Translations under genes and position numbers: made by a program | In this document: positions 24,432 through 32,527 of the stretch, in pieces | Position numbering within the stretch: position 1 is the stretch's first letter | Layout: each line of letters begins with the position of its first letter | Notes under the pieces: model-generated | What the model saw: only the letters and a program-made list of their open reading frames with translations | The model's database searches: none | Told to the model about the DNA's origin: nothing | Source: Ramlibacter tataouinensis TTB310 | Lineage (GTDB): Bacteria > Pseudomonadota > Gammaproteobacteria > Burkholderiales > Burkholderiaceae_C | Direction of reading: 5' to 3' | NCBI RefSeq assembly: GCF_000215705.1 | Contig: NC_015677.1 | Coordinates: 1,190,001-1,254,000, forward strand | Length of the DNA stretch: 64,000 nt

Positions 24432-26123
24432 TTGCAGCGACCGCATCACCCGTTCTGGCCCAAGCGCCTGCCCCATGCCATGACCCCGCCGCAGACCTCG
24501 CTGTGGGACAACCTGGCCATCAGCGCCCGGCGCTACCCCGACAAGGCCGCCCTGGTGTTCCTGGGACGGGTGTTCAGCTATGCGCAGGTACAGCGCCAGG
24601 CCGAGCGCCTGGCCGCGCGGCTGCAGGCGCTGGGCGTGCAGCGCGGCGACCGGGTGGTGCTGGACATGCAGAACTGCCCGCAGCTGGTGATCGCGCACTT
24701 CGCCATCCTGCGCGCCAACGCGGTGGTGGTGCCGGTCAACCCGATGAACCGGGCGGAGGAGCTCAAGCACTACATCACCGACCCGGACGCCAAGGTCGCC
24801 ATCACCACCGCCGACCTGGCGGCCGAGCTGGCCCGGGCCAGCAACGCGCTGCCGGCCGGCGAGCGGCTGGCCCACCTCATCGTCACCCACTTCACCGACG
24901 CCTTCGACCCCGCCGACACCGGCGAGCCCCTGCCGGCCGCCTGGCACGACTGGCTGCTGACGCGCCATGCCCTGCCTGCGCTGGAGGGCGGCGCGGCGAT
25001 GGCCTGGACCGACGCCCTGGACAACGCGCTGCCGCTGCCCGAGCCCACCACCGGCCCCCAGGACATGGCGGTGCTGCCCTACACCAGCGGCACCACCGGC
25101 CTGCCCAAGGGCTGCATGCACCGGCACGCCAGCCTGATGCACAACGCCGTGGCCAGCGCCGCCTGGAGCAACGCTACGGCGGAGAACCGGACGCTGCTGG
25201 TCGTGCCCATGTTCCACATCACCGGCATGGTGAGCGTGATGCACGCCAGCATCTACGTGGGCGCCACGCTGGTGGTGATGCCGCGCTGGGACCGCGACCT
25301 GGCCGGCCGCCTGATCTCGCGCTGGAAGGTCACCACCTGGACCAACATCCCCACCATGGTCATCGACCTGCTGGGCAGCCCCCGCTTCGACCAGTACGAC
25401 CTGTCCAGCCTGGTCCACATCGGCGGCGGCGGCGCCGCCATGCCCCAGGCGGTGGCGCAGCGGCTGTGGGAGCAGTTCGGCCTGCGCTACATCGAGGGCT
25501 ACGGCCTGACCGAGACCTCCGCGCCCTCGCACAGCAACCCGCCCGATGCGCCCAAGCAGCAATGCCTGGGCGTGCCCTTCGTCAGCTGCGACGCGCGCGT
25601 GGTCGATCCCGAGACGCTGGCGGAGCTGCCGCCCGGCGAGCAGGGCGAGATCGTGGTGCACGGGCCCATGGTGTTCCAGGGCTACTGGAAGCGGCCCGAC
25701 GCCACGGCCGCGGCCTTCTTCGAGCTGGAGGGCAAGCGCTTCTTCCGCACCGGCGACCTGGGACGCATGGACGAGGACGGCTATTTCTTCATCACCGACC
25801 GCCTCAAGCGCATGATCAACGCCTCGGGCTTCAAGGTCTGGCCGGCGGAGGTGGAGGCGCTGATGTTCAAGCACCCCGCCATCCAGGAGGCCTGCGTCAT
25901 CTCGGCCAGGGACGCCTACCGCGGCGAGACCGTGAAGGCGGTGGTGGTGCTGCGGCCCTCGCACAAGGGCCAGGTCAGCGAGCAGGACATCGTGGACTGG
26001 TGCCGCGCGAACATGGCCGTGTACAAGGTGCCGCGCATCGTGCAGTTCGCGGATGCGCTGCCCAAGAGCGGCAGCGGCAAGGTGATGTGGCGCACCCTGC
26101 AGGAAGCTGAGCCGGCGGGCTGA
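24432..26123 (+). CDS. Long-chain fatty-acid-CoA ligase (AMP-forming)
   Basis: A 563-residue acyl-adenylate-forming enzyme that activates a fatty or aromatic acid with ATP and CoA. Visible are the P-loop YTSGTTGLPKGCMH, the A5 block EGYGLTETSA, the A7 block RTGDLGRMDEDGYFFITDR, and KRMINASGFKVWPAEVEAL with the hinge. The TTG at 24432 has GGAG nine bases upstream and adds the RPHHPFWPKRLPHAM segment common in Burkholderiales ligases of this class. An ATG at 24480 is the alternative. No signal peptide. Confidence 0.88.
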   Translation: MQRPHHPFWPKRLPHAMTPPQTSLWDNLAISARRYPDKAALVFLGRVFSYAQVQRQAERLAARLQALGVQRGDRVVLDMQNCPQLVIAHFAILRANAVVVPVNPMNRAEELKHYITDPDAKVAITTADLAAELARASNALPAGERLAHLIVTHFTDAFDPADTGEPLPAAWHDWLLTRHALPALEGGAAMAWTDALDNALPLPEPTTGPQDMAVLPYTSGTTGLPKGCMHRHASLMHNAVASAAWSNATAENRTLLVVPMFHITGMVSVMHASIYVGATLVVMPRWDRDLAGRLISRWKVTTWTNIPTMVIDLLGSPRFDQYDLSSLVHIGGGGAAMPQAVAQRLWEQFGLRYIEGYGLTETSAPSHSNPPDAPKQQCLGVPFVSCDARVVDPETLAELPPGEQGEIVVHGPMVFQGYWKRPDATAAAFFELEGKRFFRTGDLGRMDEDGYFFITDRLKRMINASGFKVWPAEVEALMFKHPAIQEACVISARDAYRGETVKAVVVLRPSHKGQVSEQDIVDWCRANMAVYKVPRIVQFADALPKSGSGKVMWRTLQEAEPAG

Positions 26124-26187
26124 CCGGGTGCGGGCGGGCACGTGGCTTGCCGCACGGCGCCATCCAGATCCTGCCGGGAGACCTTCG

Positions 26188-26454
26188 ATGAACTCGCCCT
26201 TTCCCACCTCCGACAACCCACCCCAGGAGCGCAACGACCAGGCACCCCTGGGCCCGCATCCCAGCTACGACGACGTGCTCGACACCGCGGTGGAGTACAC
26301 CTTTCCCGCCAGCGACCCGGTCGCCGTGCAGAGCATCGCCGAGCACGAAGCCAGGCGCGAGCATGCCCAGGCCGGCCAGGGGCATCCCGCTGCCGGTCCC
26401 CAGGATGAGCAAGCCGGCGTGGCCGAGGAGGCCAGCCCGGGAGACCGGCCGTGA
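26188..26454 (+). CDS. Small acidic protein of unknown function
   Basis: An 88-residue hydrophilic protein rich in Pro, Glu, Asp, Gln and Ala, with a short conserved-looking core (SYDDVLDTAVEYTFPASDPVAVQS) and flexible ends. GGGAG lies upstream of the ATG at 26188. No family is named, although short proteins with the TFPASDP pattern are common in Burkholderiales. Its stop overlaps the GTG of the next membrane protein gene by four bases, so the two are translationally coupled. Confidence 0.68.
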   Translation: MNSPFPTSDNPPQERNDQAPLGPHPSYDDVLDTAVEYTFPASDPVAVQSIAEHEARREHAQAGQGHPAAGPQDEQAGVAEEASPGDRP

Positions 26455-26993
26455 GGAGCCGCGCGCGGCTGCTGGGGCACCCCATCCACCAGATGTTGAT
26501 CGTCTTCCCGCTGGGGCTGCTCGCCACCTCGGTGGTGTTCGACCTGATCGACCTGGCCACCGGAACCGGCGCCTTCCACGAGGTGGCGTACTGGACGCTG
26601 GCGGCGGGGCTGGTCGGGGCCCTCGTGTCGGCGCCGTTCGGCTTCATCGACTGGCTGCACGTGCCGCGCGGCACGCGGGCCCGGCGCGTGGGCGCGCTGC
26701 ACGGCGCCGGCAACCTGGTAGTGACGGCGCTGTTCGCCGGCAGCTGGCTGCTGCGCGAACCGCAGGCCGAGGTGCCGGCGCTGGCCCTGGCCCTGTCGCT
26801 GGGCGGCACCGCGCTGGCGCTGGTCACGGCCTGGCTGGGCGGCGTGCTGGTCTCGCGCCTGGGCGTGGGCGTGTACGACGACGCGGGCCTGGACGCGCCC
26901 AGCTCGCTGCACGGCGACTACGACGCGCAAGAGGGCACCACGCCGCCGCGCGCCGGCGGCGGCAAGGCGCACGCACGGGCCCGTGCGCACTAG
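26451..26993 (+). CDS. DUF2231 family membrane protein
   Basis: A 180-residue inner-membrane protein with four hydrophobic segments, opening with GHPIHQMLIVFPLGLLATS, the conserved first-helix pattern (GHPxHxxLVxFPIG) of DUF2231. Some relatives accompany cytochromes and dehydrogenases, but the function is unknown. The GTG at 26451 overlaps the upstream stop. The last 40 residues are a charged, low-complexity cytoplasmic tail. Confidence 0.8.
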   Translation: MRSRARLLGHPIHQMLIVFPLGLLATSVVFDLIDLATGTGAFHEVAYWTLAAGLVGALVSAPFGFIDWLHVPRGTRARRVGALHGAGNLVVTALFAGSWLLREPQAEVPALALALSLGGTALALVTAWLGGVLVSRLGVGVYDDAGLDAPSSLHGDYDAQEGTTPPRAGGGKAHARARAH

Positions 26994-27009
26994 CGCGACG
27001 CGGGCTGCG

Positions 27010-27561
27010 CTAGAGGATGTCGGCGCCGTCGCCCTGGCCGACGGCTTCGTCGAATTCTTCCTGGGCCTGGCGCCGCCGCGCGCGCTCGCGCATGGCCATG
27101 CTGCCCAGCGCGATGCCCAGCGCGAAGCAGGCGTAGGCACCCACCAGCGCGCCGGTGGACACGCGGTGCTGGAAGCCGGGCGTGAAGCGCTCGGGCGTGA
27201 GCTTGAAATCCACCAAGGCGGCCACCGCGGTGGCCGCCGCCGCGCCGGCGAGCGCCGGCACCGGCCGCTTGTTCTCGGGCTGCGTGCCCCAGAAGCGCGC
27301 GTGCAGCACGCCCCACATCGTGGCCGCGCCGTGGTGGATGGCGTAGCCGGTCAGCGTGTGGCGCAGCGTGGGCTCGTCCTGCCGCAAGGCCTCGCCCTTC
27401 CACAGCCACTGGCTGGCGGCGTTGATGGGCGCGGTGGCGCTGCCGGCCTGGCGGCGGCCGGCCCAGGCCAGCGCCGCAAACGACAGCAGGCTGGCCAGGC
27501 TGCCGGACACCGCGCCTTCGCGCAATGCCTGGCCCCAATCGGGATCGGTGGTGTTCTTCAT
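27010..27561 (-). CDS. Membrane protein of unknown function
   Basis: A 183-residue protein with three or four hydrophobic stretches (SLASLLSFAALAWAG, GAAAATAVAALVDF, STGALVGAYACFALGIALGS). A polar central section contains HTLTGYAIHHGAATMWGVLH, with several His residues that could bind a cofactor. The C-terminal 30 residues are charged. The family is not recognised. It converges on the DUF2231 gene and is divergent from the epimerase-like gene. Confidence 0.65.
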   Translation of the reverse strand: MKNTTDPDWGQALREGAVSGSLASLLSFAALAWAGRRQAGSATAPINAASQWLWKGEALRQDEPTLRHTLTGYAIHHGAATMWGVLHARFWGTQPENKRPVPALAGAAAATAVAALVDFKLTPERFTPGFQHRVSTGALVGAYACFALGIALGSMAMRERARRRQAQEEFDEAVGQGDGADIL

Positions 27562-27671
27562 GGCCGCAGTCTAGGAGCGCCGCCGCGCGGCGCAGGGTCG
27601 TCATTGCAAGGCGTAACCGCCGGGTCCGCCTTGTGGCTAGACTCGTCGCCCAGCAACGGCGGGGGTACGGG

Positions 27672-28985
27672 ATGCGGATCTTGATGACGGGCGCGACGGG
27701 CTTCATCGGCAGGGCCCTGGCCCGGGCCCTGCTGCGAGAGGGCCACGAGCTGGTGTGCGCGGTGCGCGACCCGGCGCGGCTGAGCCTCGGCAGCGGCGCC
27801 TGGCGCGGCCTGCGGGTCGACCTGTCCACGGTCCCCATGAGCGAATGGTGGAAGCCGCACCTGGCGGGCATCGACGCCGTCATCAATGCGGTGGGCATCA
27901 TCCGCGAGCAGCCGGGCCAGACTTTCGAGGCCCTGCACGACCGGGCGCCGTGCGAGCTCTTCCATGCCTGCGCGCAGGCCGGCGTGCGGCAGGTGGTGCA
28001 GGTCTCGGCCCTGGGCGCCGATGCGCAGGCCACCAGCCGCTACCACCTGAGCAAGAAGGCCGCCGATGACGTGCTGCGCGCGCTGCCGGTGGCCGGCACG
28101 GTGGTGCAGCCTTCGCTGGTGTACGGCAGCGAAGGCGCCAGTGCCGCGATGTTCAACCAGATGGCCGCCGCGCCCCTGCTGGCCCTGCCGCAGCGTGGCG
28201 GCATGGCCGTGCAGCCGGTGCATGCGACCGATGTGGTGGCGGGCGTGCTGGCGCTGCTGCGCAAGCCACCGGCGCCGGGTTCCACCATCGCCTTCGTCGG
28301 GCCGCAGCCCATGCCCCTGCGCGACTACCTGCGCCAGCTGCGCCGGGCGCTGGGCATCGCCGGTCCGCTGCCGGTGCTGCCCTTGCCCACTTTCCTGTTC
28401 ATGACCGGCGCCCGCGTCGCCGCGCGCCTGCCGGGCAGCATCCTGGACGAGGAGACGGCGGGCATGCTGCTGCGCGGCAATGCCGCGCCGGCCGCCGACT
28501 TCCGGCGCCTGCTGGGCCGTCCGCCGCGCGAGGTGGCGCAGTTCATCCACGCCGCCGAGGCGCCGGCGCTGCGCACGCAGGCCGTGCTGGGCGTGTGGCT
28601 GCCGGTGCTGCGCGTCGCGCTGGCCTTGCTGTGGATCTGGACGGCCATCGTCTCGCTGGGCCTGTACCCGGTGGCGCAGAGCTACGAGCTGCTGGCGCGC
28701 GTCGGCCTGACCGGCGGTCTGGCCGCGCTGGCGCTGTACGGCGCGGCGGGGCTGGACCTGCTGCTGGGCGTGCTCACGCTGGCCGCGCCCGCCGCCTGGC
28801 GTCGCTGGGTCTGGGCATCGCAATTGCTCCTGATTGGGGGTTACACGCTGCTCATCACCCTCTTTTTGCCGGAGTACTGGCTGCACCCCTATGGCCCCCT
28901 CAGCAAGAACCTGCCCCTTCTGGCGGCGATCGGCCTGCTGTGGGCGCTGGAGCCGGCACGCCCGGCGCACGGAGGACTCCGCTGA
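27672..28985 (+). CDS. NAD(P)-binding epimerase-like protein fused to a DoxX-like membrane domain
   Basis: A 437-residue two-part protein. Residues 1 to about 290 form an atypical short-chain dehydrogenase of the YbjT/NmrA kind, with the N-terminal GATGFIGRALARALL nucleotide site and QVSALGADAQATSRYHLSKK around the YxxxK position. From about residue 305 on there are four hydrophobic helices like the DoxX family. The fusion occurs in Burkholderiales, but the substrate is unknown. The stop overlaps the ATG of the DUF2269 gene by one base. Confidence 0.82.
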   Translation: MRILMTGATGFIGRALARALLREGHELVCAVRDPARLSLGSGAWRGLRVDLSTVPMSEWWKPHLAGIDAVINAVGIIREQPGQTFEALHDRAPCELFHACAQAGVRQVVQVSALGADAQATSRYHLSKKAADDVLRALPVAGTVVQPSLVYGSEGASAAMFNQMAAAPLLALPQRGGMAVQPVHATDVVAGVLALLRKPPAPGSTIAFVGPQPMPLRDYLRQLRRALGIAGPLPVLPLPTFLFMTGARVAARLPGSILDEETAGMLLRGNAAPAADFRRLLGRPPREVAQFIHAAEAPALRTQAVLGVWLPVLRVALALLWIWTAIVSLGLYPVAQSYELLARVGLTGGLAALALYGAAGLDLLLGVLTLAAPAAWRRWVWASQLLLIGGYTLLITLFLPEYWLHPYGPLSKNLPLLAAIGLLWALEPARPAHGGLR

Positions 28986-29461
28986 TGGAGTACCTGGCCG
29001 TCAAGTGGGTGCACATCCTGTCGTCCACGGTGCTGTTCGGCACCGGCATCGGTTCGGCCTTCTACCTGCTGGCGGCCACGCTGCAGCGCGACGTGAAGGT
29101 GGTGGCCGCCGTCAGCCGCACCGTGGTGCTGGCCGACTGGCTGTTCACCGCCACCACCGCGGTGCTGCAGCCGCTCACCGGCCTGTGGCTGGTGCATACG
29201 CTGCGCCTGCCGCTGTCGACGCCCTGGGTGGCGTGGTCGCTGGGGCTGTACGTGTTCGCGATCGCCTGCTGGCTGCCGGTGGTGTGGATCCAGATGAGGC
29301 TGCGCGACCACGCCGTGGCGGCGGCCGCGGCGGGCAGGGCGCTGCCCCCGGCGTACTGGCGGTTGTTCACGGCCTGGGTGGTGCTGGGCTTCATCGCCTT
29401 TTTCGCCTTCCTGGCGATCTTCTGGCTGATGGTGGCCAAGCGGCTGCCGTGGGAAGGCTGA
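28985..29461 (+). CDS. DUF2269 family membrane protein
   Basis: A 158-residue inner-membrane protein with four hydrophobic segments and the DUF2269 opening KWVHILSSTVLFGTGIGSAF. A His in the first helix and others later could bind heme or metal. Function unknown. The ATG overlaps the stop of the epimerase/DoxX gene, so the two are translationally coupled and may work as one membrane redox unit. Confidence 0.82.
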   Translation: MEYLAVKWVHILSSTVLFGTGIGSAFYLLAATLQRDVKVVAAVSRTVVLADWLFTATTAVLQPLTGLWLVHTLRLPLSTPWVAWSLGLYVFAIACWLPVVWIQMRLRDHAVAAAAAGRALPPAYWRLFTAWVVLGFIAFFAFLAIFWLMVAKRLPWEG

Positions 29462-29471
29462 GGCGTCGCGG

Positions 29472-30374
29472 GTGAACGCACGAGAGCCGATCCTCGATTG
29501 CCTGGTCATCGGCGGCGGCGCGGCGGGCCTGACGGCGGCCGTGTACCTGGCGCGCTACCGGCGCACCCTGCGCGTGATCGACGAAGGCCGCAGCCGGCTG
29601 CAGTGGATCCCCAAGACGCGCAACGTCATGGGGTTCCCGGACGGCGTGGCGGGCAGCGTGCTGTGGGACCGGCTGCGCCAACATGCGGCGCGCTACGGCA
29701 TCGAGCCCGAGCCCGGGCGCGTGGAGTCGCTGGTGCTGCGCGAGGACGGCGCGTTCGAGGCGGGCGTCGACGGCCGGCGCCTGCTGGCGCGCAAGGTGCT
29801 CCTGGCCACCGGCGCCAGCGACGTCGAGCCCGTGGTCGCCGGCCTGCGCGAGGGCCTGGCGCATGGCCAGGTGCGGTACTGCCCGGTGTGCGACGGCTTC
29901 GAGACGCAGGGCCAGCGCGTGGCGGTCATGGGCCCGGGCCTGCACGGCTTGCGCGAATCGCTGTTCGTCTCCGGCTTCGACAACCGCGTCACCTGGCTGT
30001 CCATGGGGTCGCTGCAGGCGGTATCCGCCGATCAGGCCGGGCGCCTGCGCGGCTGCGGCGTGCAGGTCCACGACGGGCAGCCGCACGGCATCGCCTGCGT
30101 GCCGGGCGCCGAGGTGCGGGTCACGATGGACGACGGCCAGGTGCTGGTGTTCGACACGCTGTACCCGGCGCTGGGGCAGACGCATGCGTCGGCGCTCGCG
30201 GTACGCCTGGGCGCCCGGTGCGCGGACGACGGGCAGCTGGAGGTCGACTCGCACCTGCGCACCGCGGTGCCGGGCTTGTTCGCGGCGGGGGATGTGGCGC
30301 AGGGGCTGAACCAGATCAGCGTGGCCGCGGGGCAGGCGGCGATCGCGGCGACGGCGATTCACAACAGCTTGTAG
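29472..30374 (+). CDS. Thioredoxin-reductase-like FAD/NAD(P) oxidoreductase
   Basis: A 300-residue flavoprotein of the thioredoxin-reductase fold. FAD is held by VIGGGAAGLTAAVYLARY at the N-terminus and GLFAAGDVAQGLNQISVAAGQAA near the C-terminus. A redox-active-looking pair is in YCPVCDGFE, compared with CAT/VC in true thioredoxin reductases. The NADPH-binding loop (AVMGPGLHGLRESLF) is degenerate at the GxGxxA position, so the electron donor may differ. The GTG start at 29472 lies 10 bases after the DUF2269 stop, making a likely three-gene operon. Confidence 0.85.
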   Translation: MNAREPILDCLVIGGGAAGLTAAVYLARYRRTLRVIDEGRSRLQWIPKTRNVMGFPDGVAGSVLWDRLRQHAARYGIEPEPGRVESLVLREDGAFEAGVDGRRLLARKVLLATGASDVEPVVAGLREGLAHGQVRYCPVCDGFETQGQRVAVMGPGLHGLRESLFVSGFDNRVTWLSMGSLQAVSADQAGRLRGCGVQVHDGQPHGIACVPGAEVRVTMDDGQVLVFDTLYPALGQTHASALAVRLGARCADDGQLEVDSHLRTAVPGLFAAGDVAQGLNQISVAAGQAAIAATAIHNSL

Positions 30375-30551
30375 GGCGGGGCGGGTTGCAGGGTTTGTCG
30401 CCGGGTGGTCAGTGGGGACTGCGGCGGAAGGCCGCGCCAGGCAAGGGGCGAACGGCTTCGGCGAGAAGGCAACCGCCGTGTCATCCCGCGGCTTTGCGGG
30501 AATTCGCGCCCGTCTCATGGGGTCGTCGGCAGTGGCGCCGGTGGTGGCCTG

Positions 30552-30565
30552 TTGATATAAATCAA
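30552..30565. promoter_or_regulatory. Perfect FNR/Anr-type box
   Basis: TTGAT-ATAA-ATCAA matches the consensus half-sites of the oxygen-sensing regulators FNR and Anr exactly, with the right four-base centre. It lies only 28 bases before the start codon at 30594, too close for ordinary activation of that gene. Three bases further on is GTTAGGC (30569-30575), and the foreign-looking DNA begins there. The box may be the promoter of a gene now displaced, or may act as a repressor site. Confidence 0.5.
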
Positions 30566-30593
30566 CGGGTTAGGCAACAAGGAGGACCCAAGA

Positions 30594-30959
30594 ATGACCC
30601 CTTCACTGCTTTTCGCTTTCCTGCTTGACGGAAAAACGGTGCAAGTCGCCATCCAATCTCCCGGTGGGGAAGCACGCGCGAGCGCCTTTCCGGACAGCGA
30701 GCAAGGGATCCAGGCATTCGACAAATGGCTCAAGGCTGAGAACCCGATCACGGACCCGACGACCGCCCATTCGTGTGTGGCGACATCGGGGGAGCAGGAC
30801 GAGGCATTCTTTTCGTCCCCGTTTGTCGAGTTCGCGTACAACGGGACACGAAACACCTCGGCTTGGAGCAAGGACCGCCTCCTCCAGGCGGGGGGTGGCG
30901 AGCTGAGCGCCACCGCCCTTCTGCGATCTTGGGCGAAAGAGGAGGGCTACGCTGCCTAG
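30594..30959 (+). CDS. Hypothetical protein, atypical base composition
   Basis: A 121-residue soluble protein with no recognised family. It has an excellent Shine-Dalgarno, AAGGAGG, eight bases before the ATG. The sequence LLDGKTVQVAIQSPGGEARA followed by GIQAFDKWL and HSCVAT has the spacing of the N-terminal domain of IS110-type transposases (strand, F/G/L helix, then a His-x-Cys-x-x-x-T strand), but the catalytic acids are not visible and the protein is far too short. Codon use is less GC-biased than in the flanks. First gene of the cassette-like patch. Confidence 0.6.
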   Translation: MTPSLLFAFLLDGKTVQVAIQSPGGEARASAFPDSEQGIQAFDKWLKAENPITDPTTAHSCVATSGEQDEAFFSSPFVEFAYNGTRNTSAWSKDRLLQAGGGELSATALLRSWAKEEGYAA

Positions 30960-31264
30960 TGAGCCTGGCGTAACCTGGGTACTCAGGGCATCGCGACCGG
31001 GTGCTCGTGAGTTCTTCGAAAGACTTGGGTTCCGGCCCTCGTCAGACGCAATGGAGCGAAATCGTGAGAGTCGCCATGACGTCTGACATGGCAGTGGATG
31101 CGGACGTGGAGCTTGCCTCGCTTTCGTTGACACTTTCGCCTGTACGAGGCGGTTTCCATTAAGGACGGTCGGCCAATGCACCCTGACGTGGCACTTCGTT
31201 GCCGCTCCGCATAGGGCTGCGTGCAGCCCGGCCGACGGTCCACTCCTTACTGAGGCAAGCTCTT
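30960..31264. other. Gap with an acetyltransferase fragment, otherwise empty
   Basis: About 305 bases without an intact gene. The left part holds the tail of a broken GNAT gene (30979-31086). The rest (31087-31264) has the atypical composition of this patch but no convincing frame, repeat or RNA. Confidence 0.5.
30979..31086 (+). pseudogene. GNAT acetyltransferase C-terminal fragment
   Basis: A short frame reading VLRASRPGAREFFERLGFRP and then SSDAMERNRESRHDV to a TGA at 31084-31086. The pattern x-L-R-(N/S)-x-x-A-x-x-F-(Y/F)-E-R-x-G-F is the end of the GNAT fold, where the Tyr/Phe region follows the acetyl-CoA site. No acetyl-CoA loop or start lies upstream, so the first two thirds are missing. 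It is a remnant, in the same orientation as its neighbours. Confidence 0.5.
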
Positions 31265-31558
31265 ATGACAATCGAGCTGGACAAAGAGGTGCGCAAGGAG
31301 GCGGCCGCGTCCATCGAGCGCTACTTCCGCGAGAAGATGGACGAGCCCATCGGCAATATCGCCGCGGCCGGTCTGCTGTCGTTCTTCCTCGAGGAGATCG
31401 GCCCGGTGGTCTACAACCAGGCGGTGGCCGACGTGCAGGAACGCATGAAGGCGCGCCTGGAGGAGCTGCAAGCCCGCGTCGAGGAGCTCGACATCGAAGT
31501 GCACGAGGAGCCGTTCCAGTACTGGCGCAAGTTCGAGCGGCCGCACAAGGCAAAGTAG
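31265..31558 (+). CDS. DUF2164 family protein
   Basis: A 97-residue protein matching the DUF2164 family: MTIELDKEVRKEAAASIERY, then DEPIGNIAAAGLLSFFLEEIGP and YNQAV. A Glu-rich helical tail follows that is longer than in most members. Function unknown; it is small, soluble and often carried by mobile DNA. The ATG at 31265 matches the family start; upstream codons are not conserved-looking. The next gene's GTG begins two bases after its stop. Confidence 0.8.
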   Translation: MTIELDKEVRKEAAASIERYFREKMDEPIGNIAAAGLLSFFLEEIGPVVYNQAVADVQERMKARLEELQARVEELDIEVHEEPFQYWRKFERPHKAK

Positions 31559-31559
31559 C

Positions 31560-32288
31560 GTGACCTGCGCACCCGGCACCGACGCGCTCGCCGAGCGCTA
31601 TGACGCGATGTGGGCCGAGGCAGCACCCCTTGTCCGCGCGGGCGGGGCCGCGCTCGATCCCTGGCTGGCCCGACCGGCCGGGGACGCGCGTCGCGGGGTC
31701 ACGTTGCTCGCCCGACCGGCGCGGTCGGTTGCCGCCGCGCTCACCGCGTTTCTGGGGTGGCTTCGGGCTCTGGAGCCTGCGCAGTACTACCAGCCGGAAG
31801 CGGAGCTCCACCACACGGTCCTGTCGCTGTTTACCGCGACGGCGGACTACGCGCCGCACCTGGAGCACCTGCCGGCCTACCGCGCCGCCGTTGCCGATGC
31901 CATTGCGGAGGTGCCCCCGTTCACGATCGCCGTGAGCGGGGTCACGCTCGCCCCCGGGGCGGTCCTGGCCCAGGGCTTCCCGCAGGATGGAACTCTGGCC
32001 GCAGTCCGCGAGCGCCTGCGGGCGGCGCTCGGCGCACGCGGCCTCGGGGGCGCGCTGGACCGCCGCTATCGGCTCGAGACCGCGCACATGACGCTGGTGC
32101 GGTTCGCTTCGCCGCTGCGCGACGCTGCCCGCTTCGTCGACGCGGTGGCCGCCGCGCGCGCGACCGATTTCGGCGCCTCGGAGGTGGACGGGCTCGAGTT
32201 GGTGCTGGGCGACTGGTACCACACCGCCGCGCACGAGCGGGAACTCGCCCGGTACCGTCTGGACGGGGCGCGCCCGCGCGCCACGTGA
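31560..32288 (+). CDS. LigT-like 2H phosphoesterase / 2'-5' RNA ligase-family protein
   Basis: A 242-residue protein with the two H-x-T/S-type motifs of the 2H phosphoesterase superfamily, LHHTVLSLF (about residues 78-86) and TAHMTLVRF (about 176-184), spaced as in LigT-like enzymes. These hydrolyse or ligate 2',3'-cyclic or 2'-5' phosphodiester bonds in RNA or nucleotides. The N-terminal 70 residues are extra and Arg/Ala-rich. The GTG start lies two bases after DUF2164, which suggests co-translation. The precise substrate cannot be read. Confidence 0.7.
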   Translation: MTCAPGTDALAERYDAMWAEAAPLVRAGGAALDPWLARPAGDARRGVTLLARPARSVAAALTAFLGWLRALEPAQYYQPEAELHHTVLSLFTATADYAPHLEHLPAYRAAVADAIAEVPPFTIAVSGVTLAPGAVLAQGFPQDGTLAAVRERLRAALGARGLGGALDRRYRLETAHMTLVRFASPLRDAARFVDAVAAARATDFGASEVDGLELVLGDWYHTAAHERELARYRLDGARPRAT

Positions 32289-32429
32289 TGTGGCAAAGTC
32301 ATAACTCTTCTTGGACCAGCCGGATTTCCGCTCGTGGCGGACGCGATGTCCGCAGCTTCCGGCCGCCTTATTGCATGAGCTGCAGCGCTGCATCGAGCAG
32401 CCCAACGAGTACCTCCAGCACCACACGCC

Positions 32430-32522
32430 ATGATCTCGCGCCAGTACATCGCCGAAGTGAAGTTGAGGCGCGAAGAAGTGCCCTCGTTCGCTCAGTACCC
32501 CTTCGCGCTTGCTGCCATACGC
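32430..32522 (+). pseudogene. N-terminal fragment of an AAA-type ATPase
   Basis: The ATG at 32430 opens MISRQYIAEVKLRREEVPSF and then AQYPFALAAIR, the characteristic start of a family of predicted AAA ATPases in which a Walker A of the form GENGSGKS normally follows some 20 residues later. Here the sequence breaks off after about 31 residues and continues straight into the upstream region and start of the methyltransferase gene. The frame then runs on to 32582 only by chance. Just upstream (32305-32433) is another short, protein-like frame of unknown origin that overlaps it at ATGA. Confidence 0.5.
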
Positions 32523-32527
32523 ACCCG

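Noticed and set aside
30594..30959. IS110-family transposase
   Set aside because: The N-terminal pattern is only vaguely similar, the catalytic residues are not seen and the protein is 121 residues long. A transposon ancestry remains speculative.
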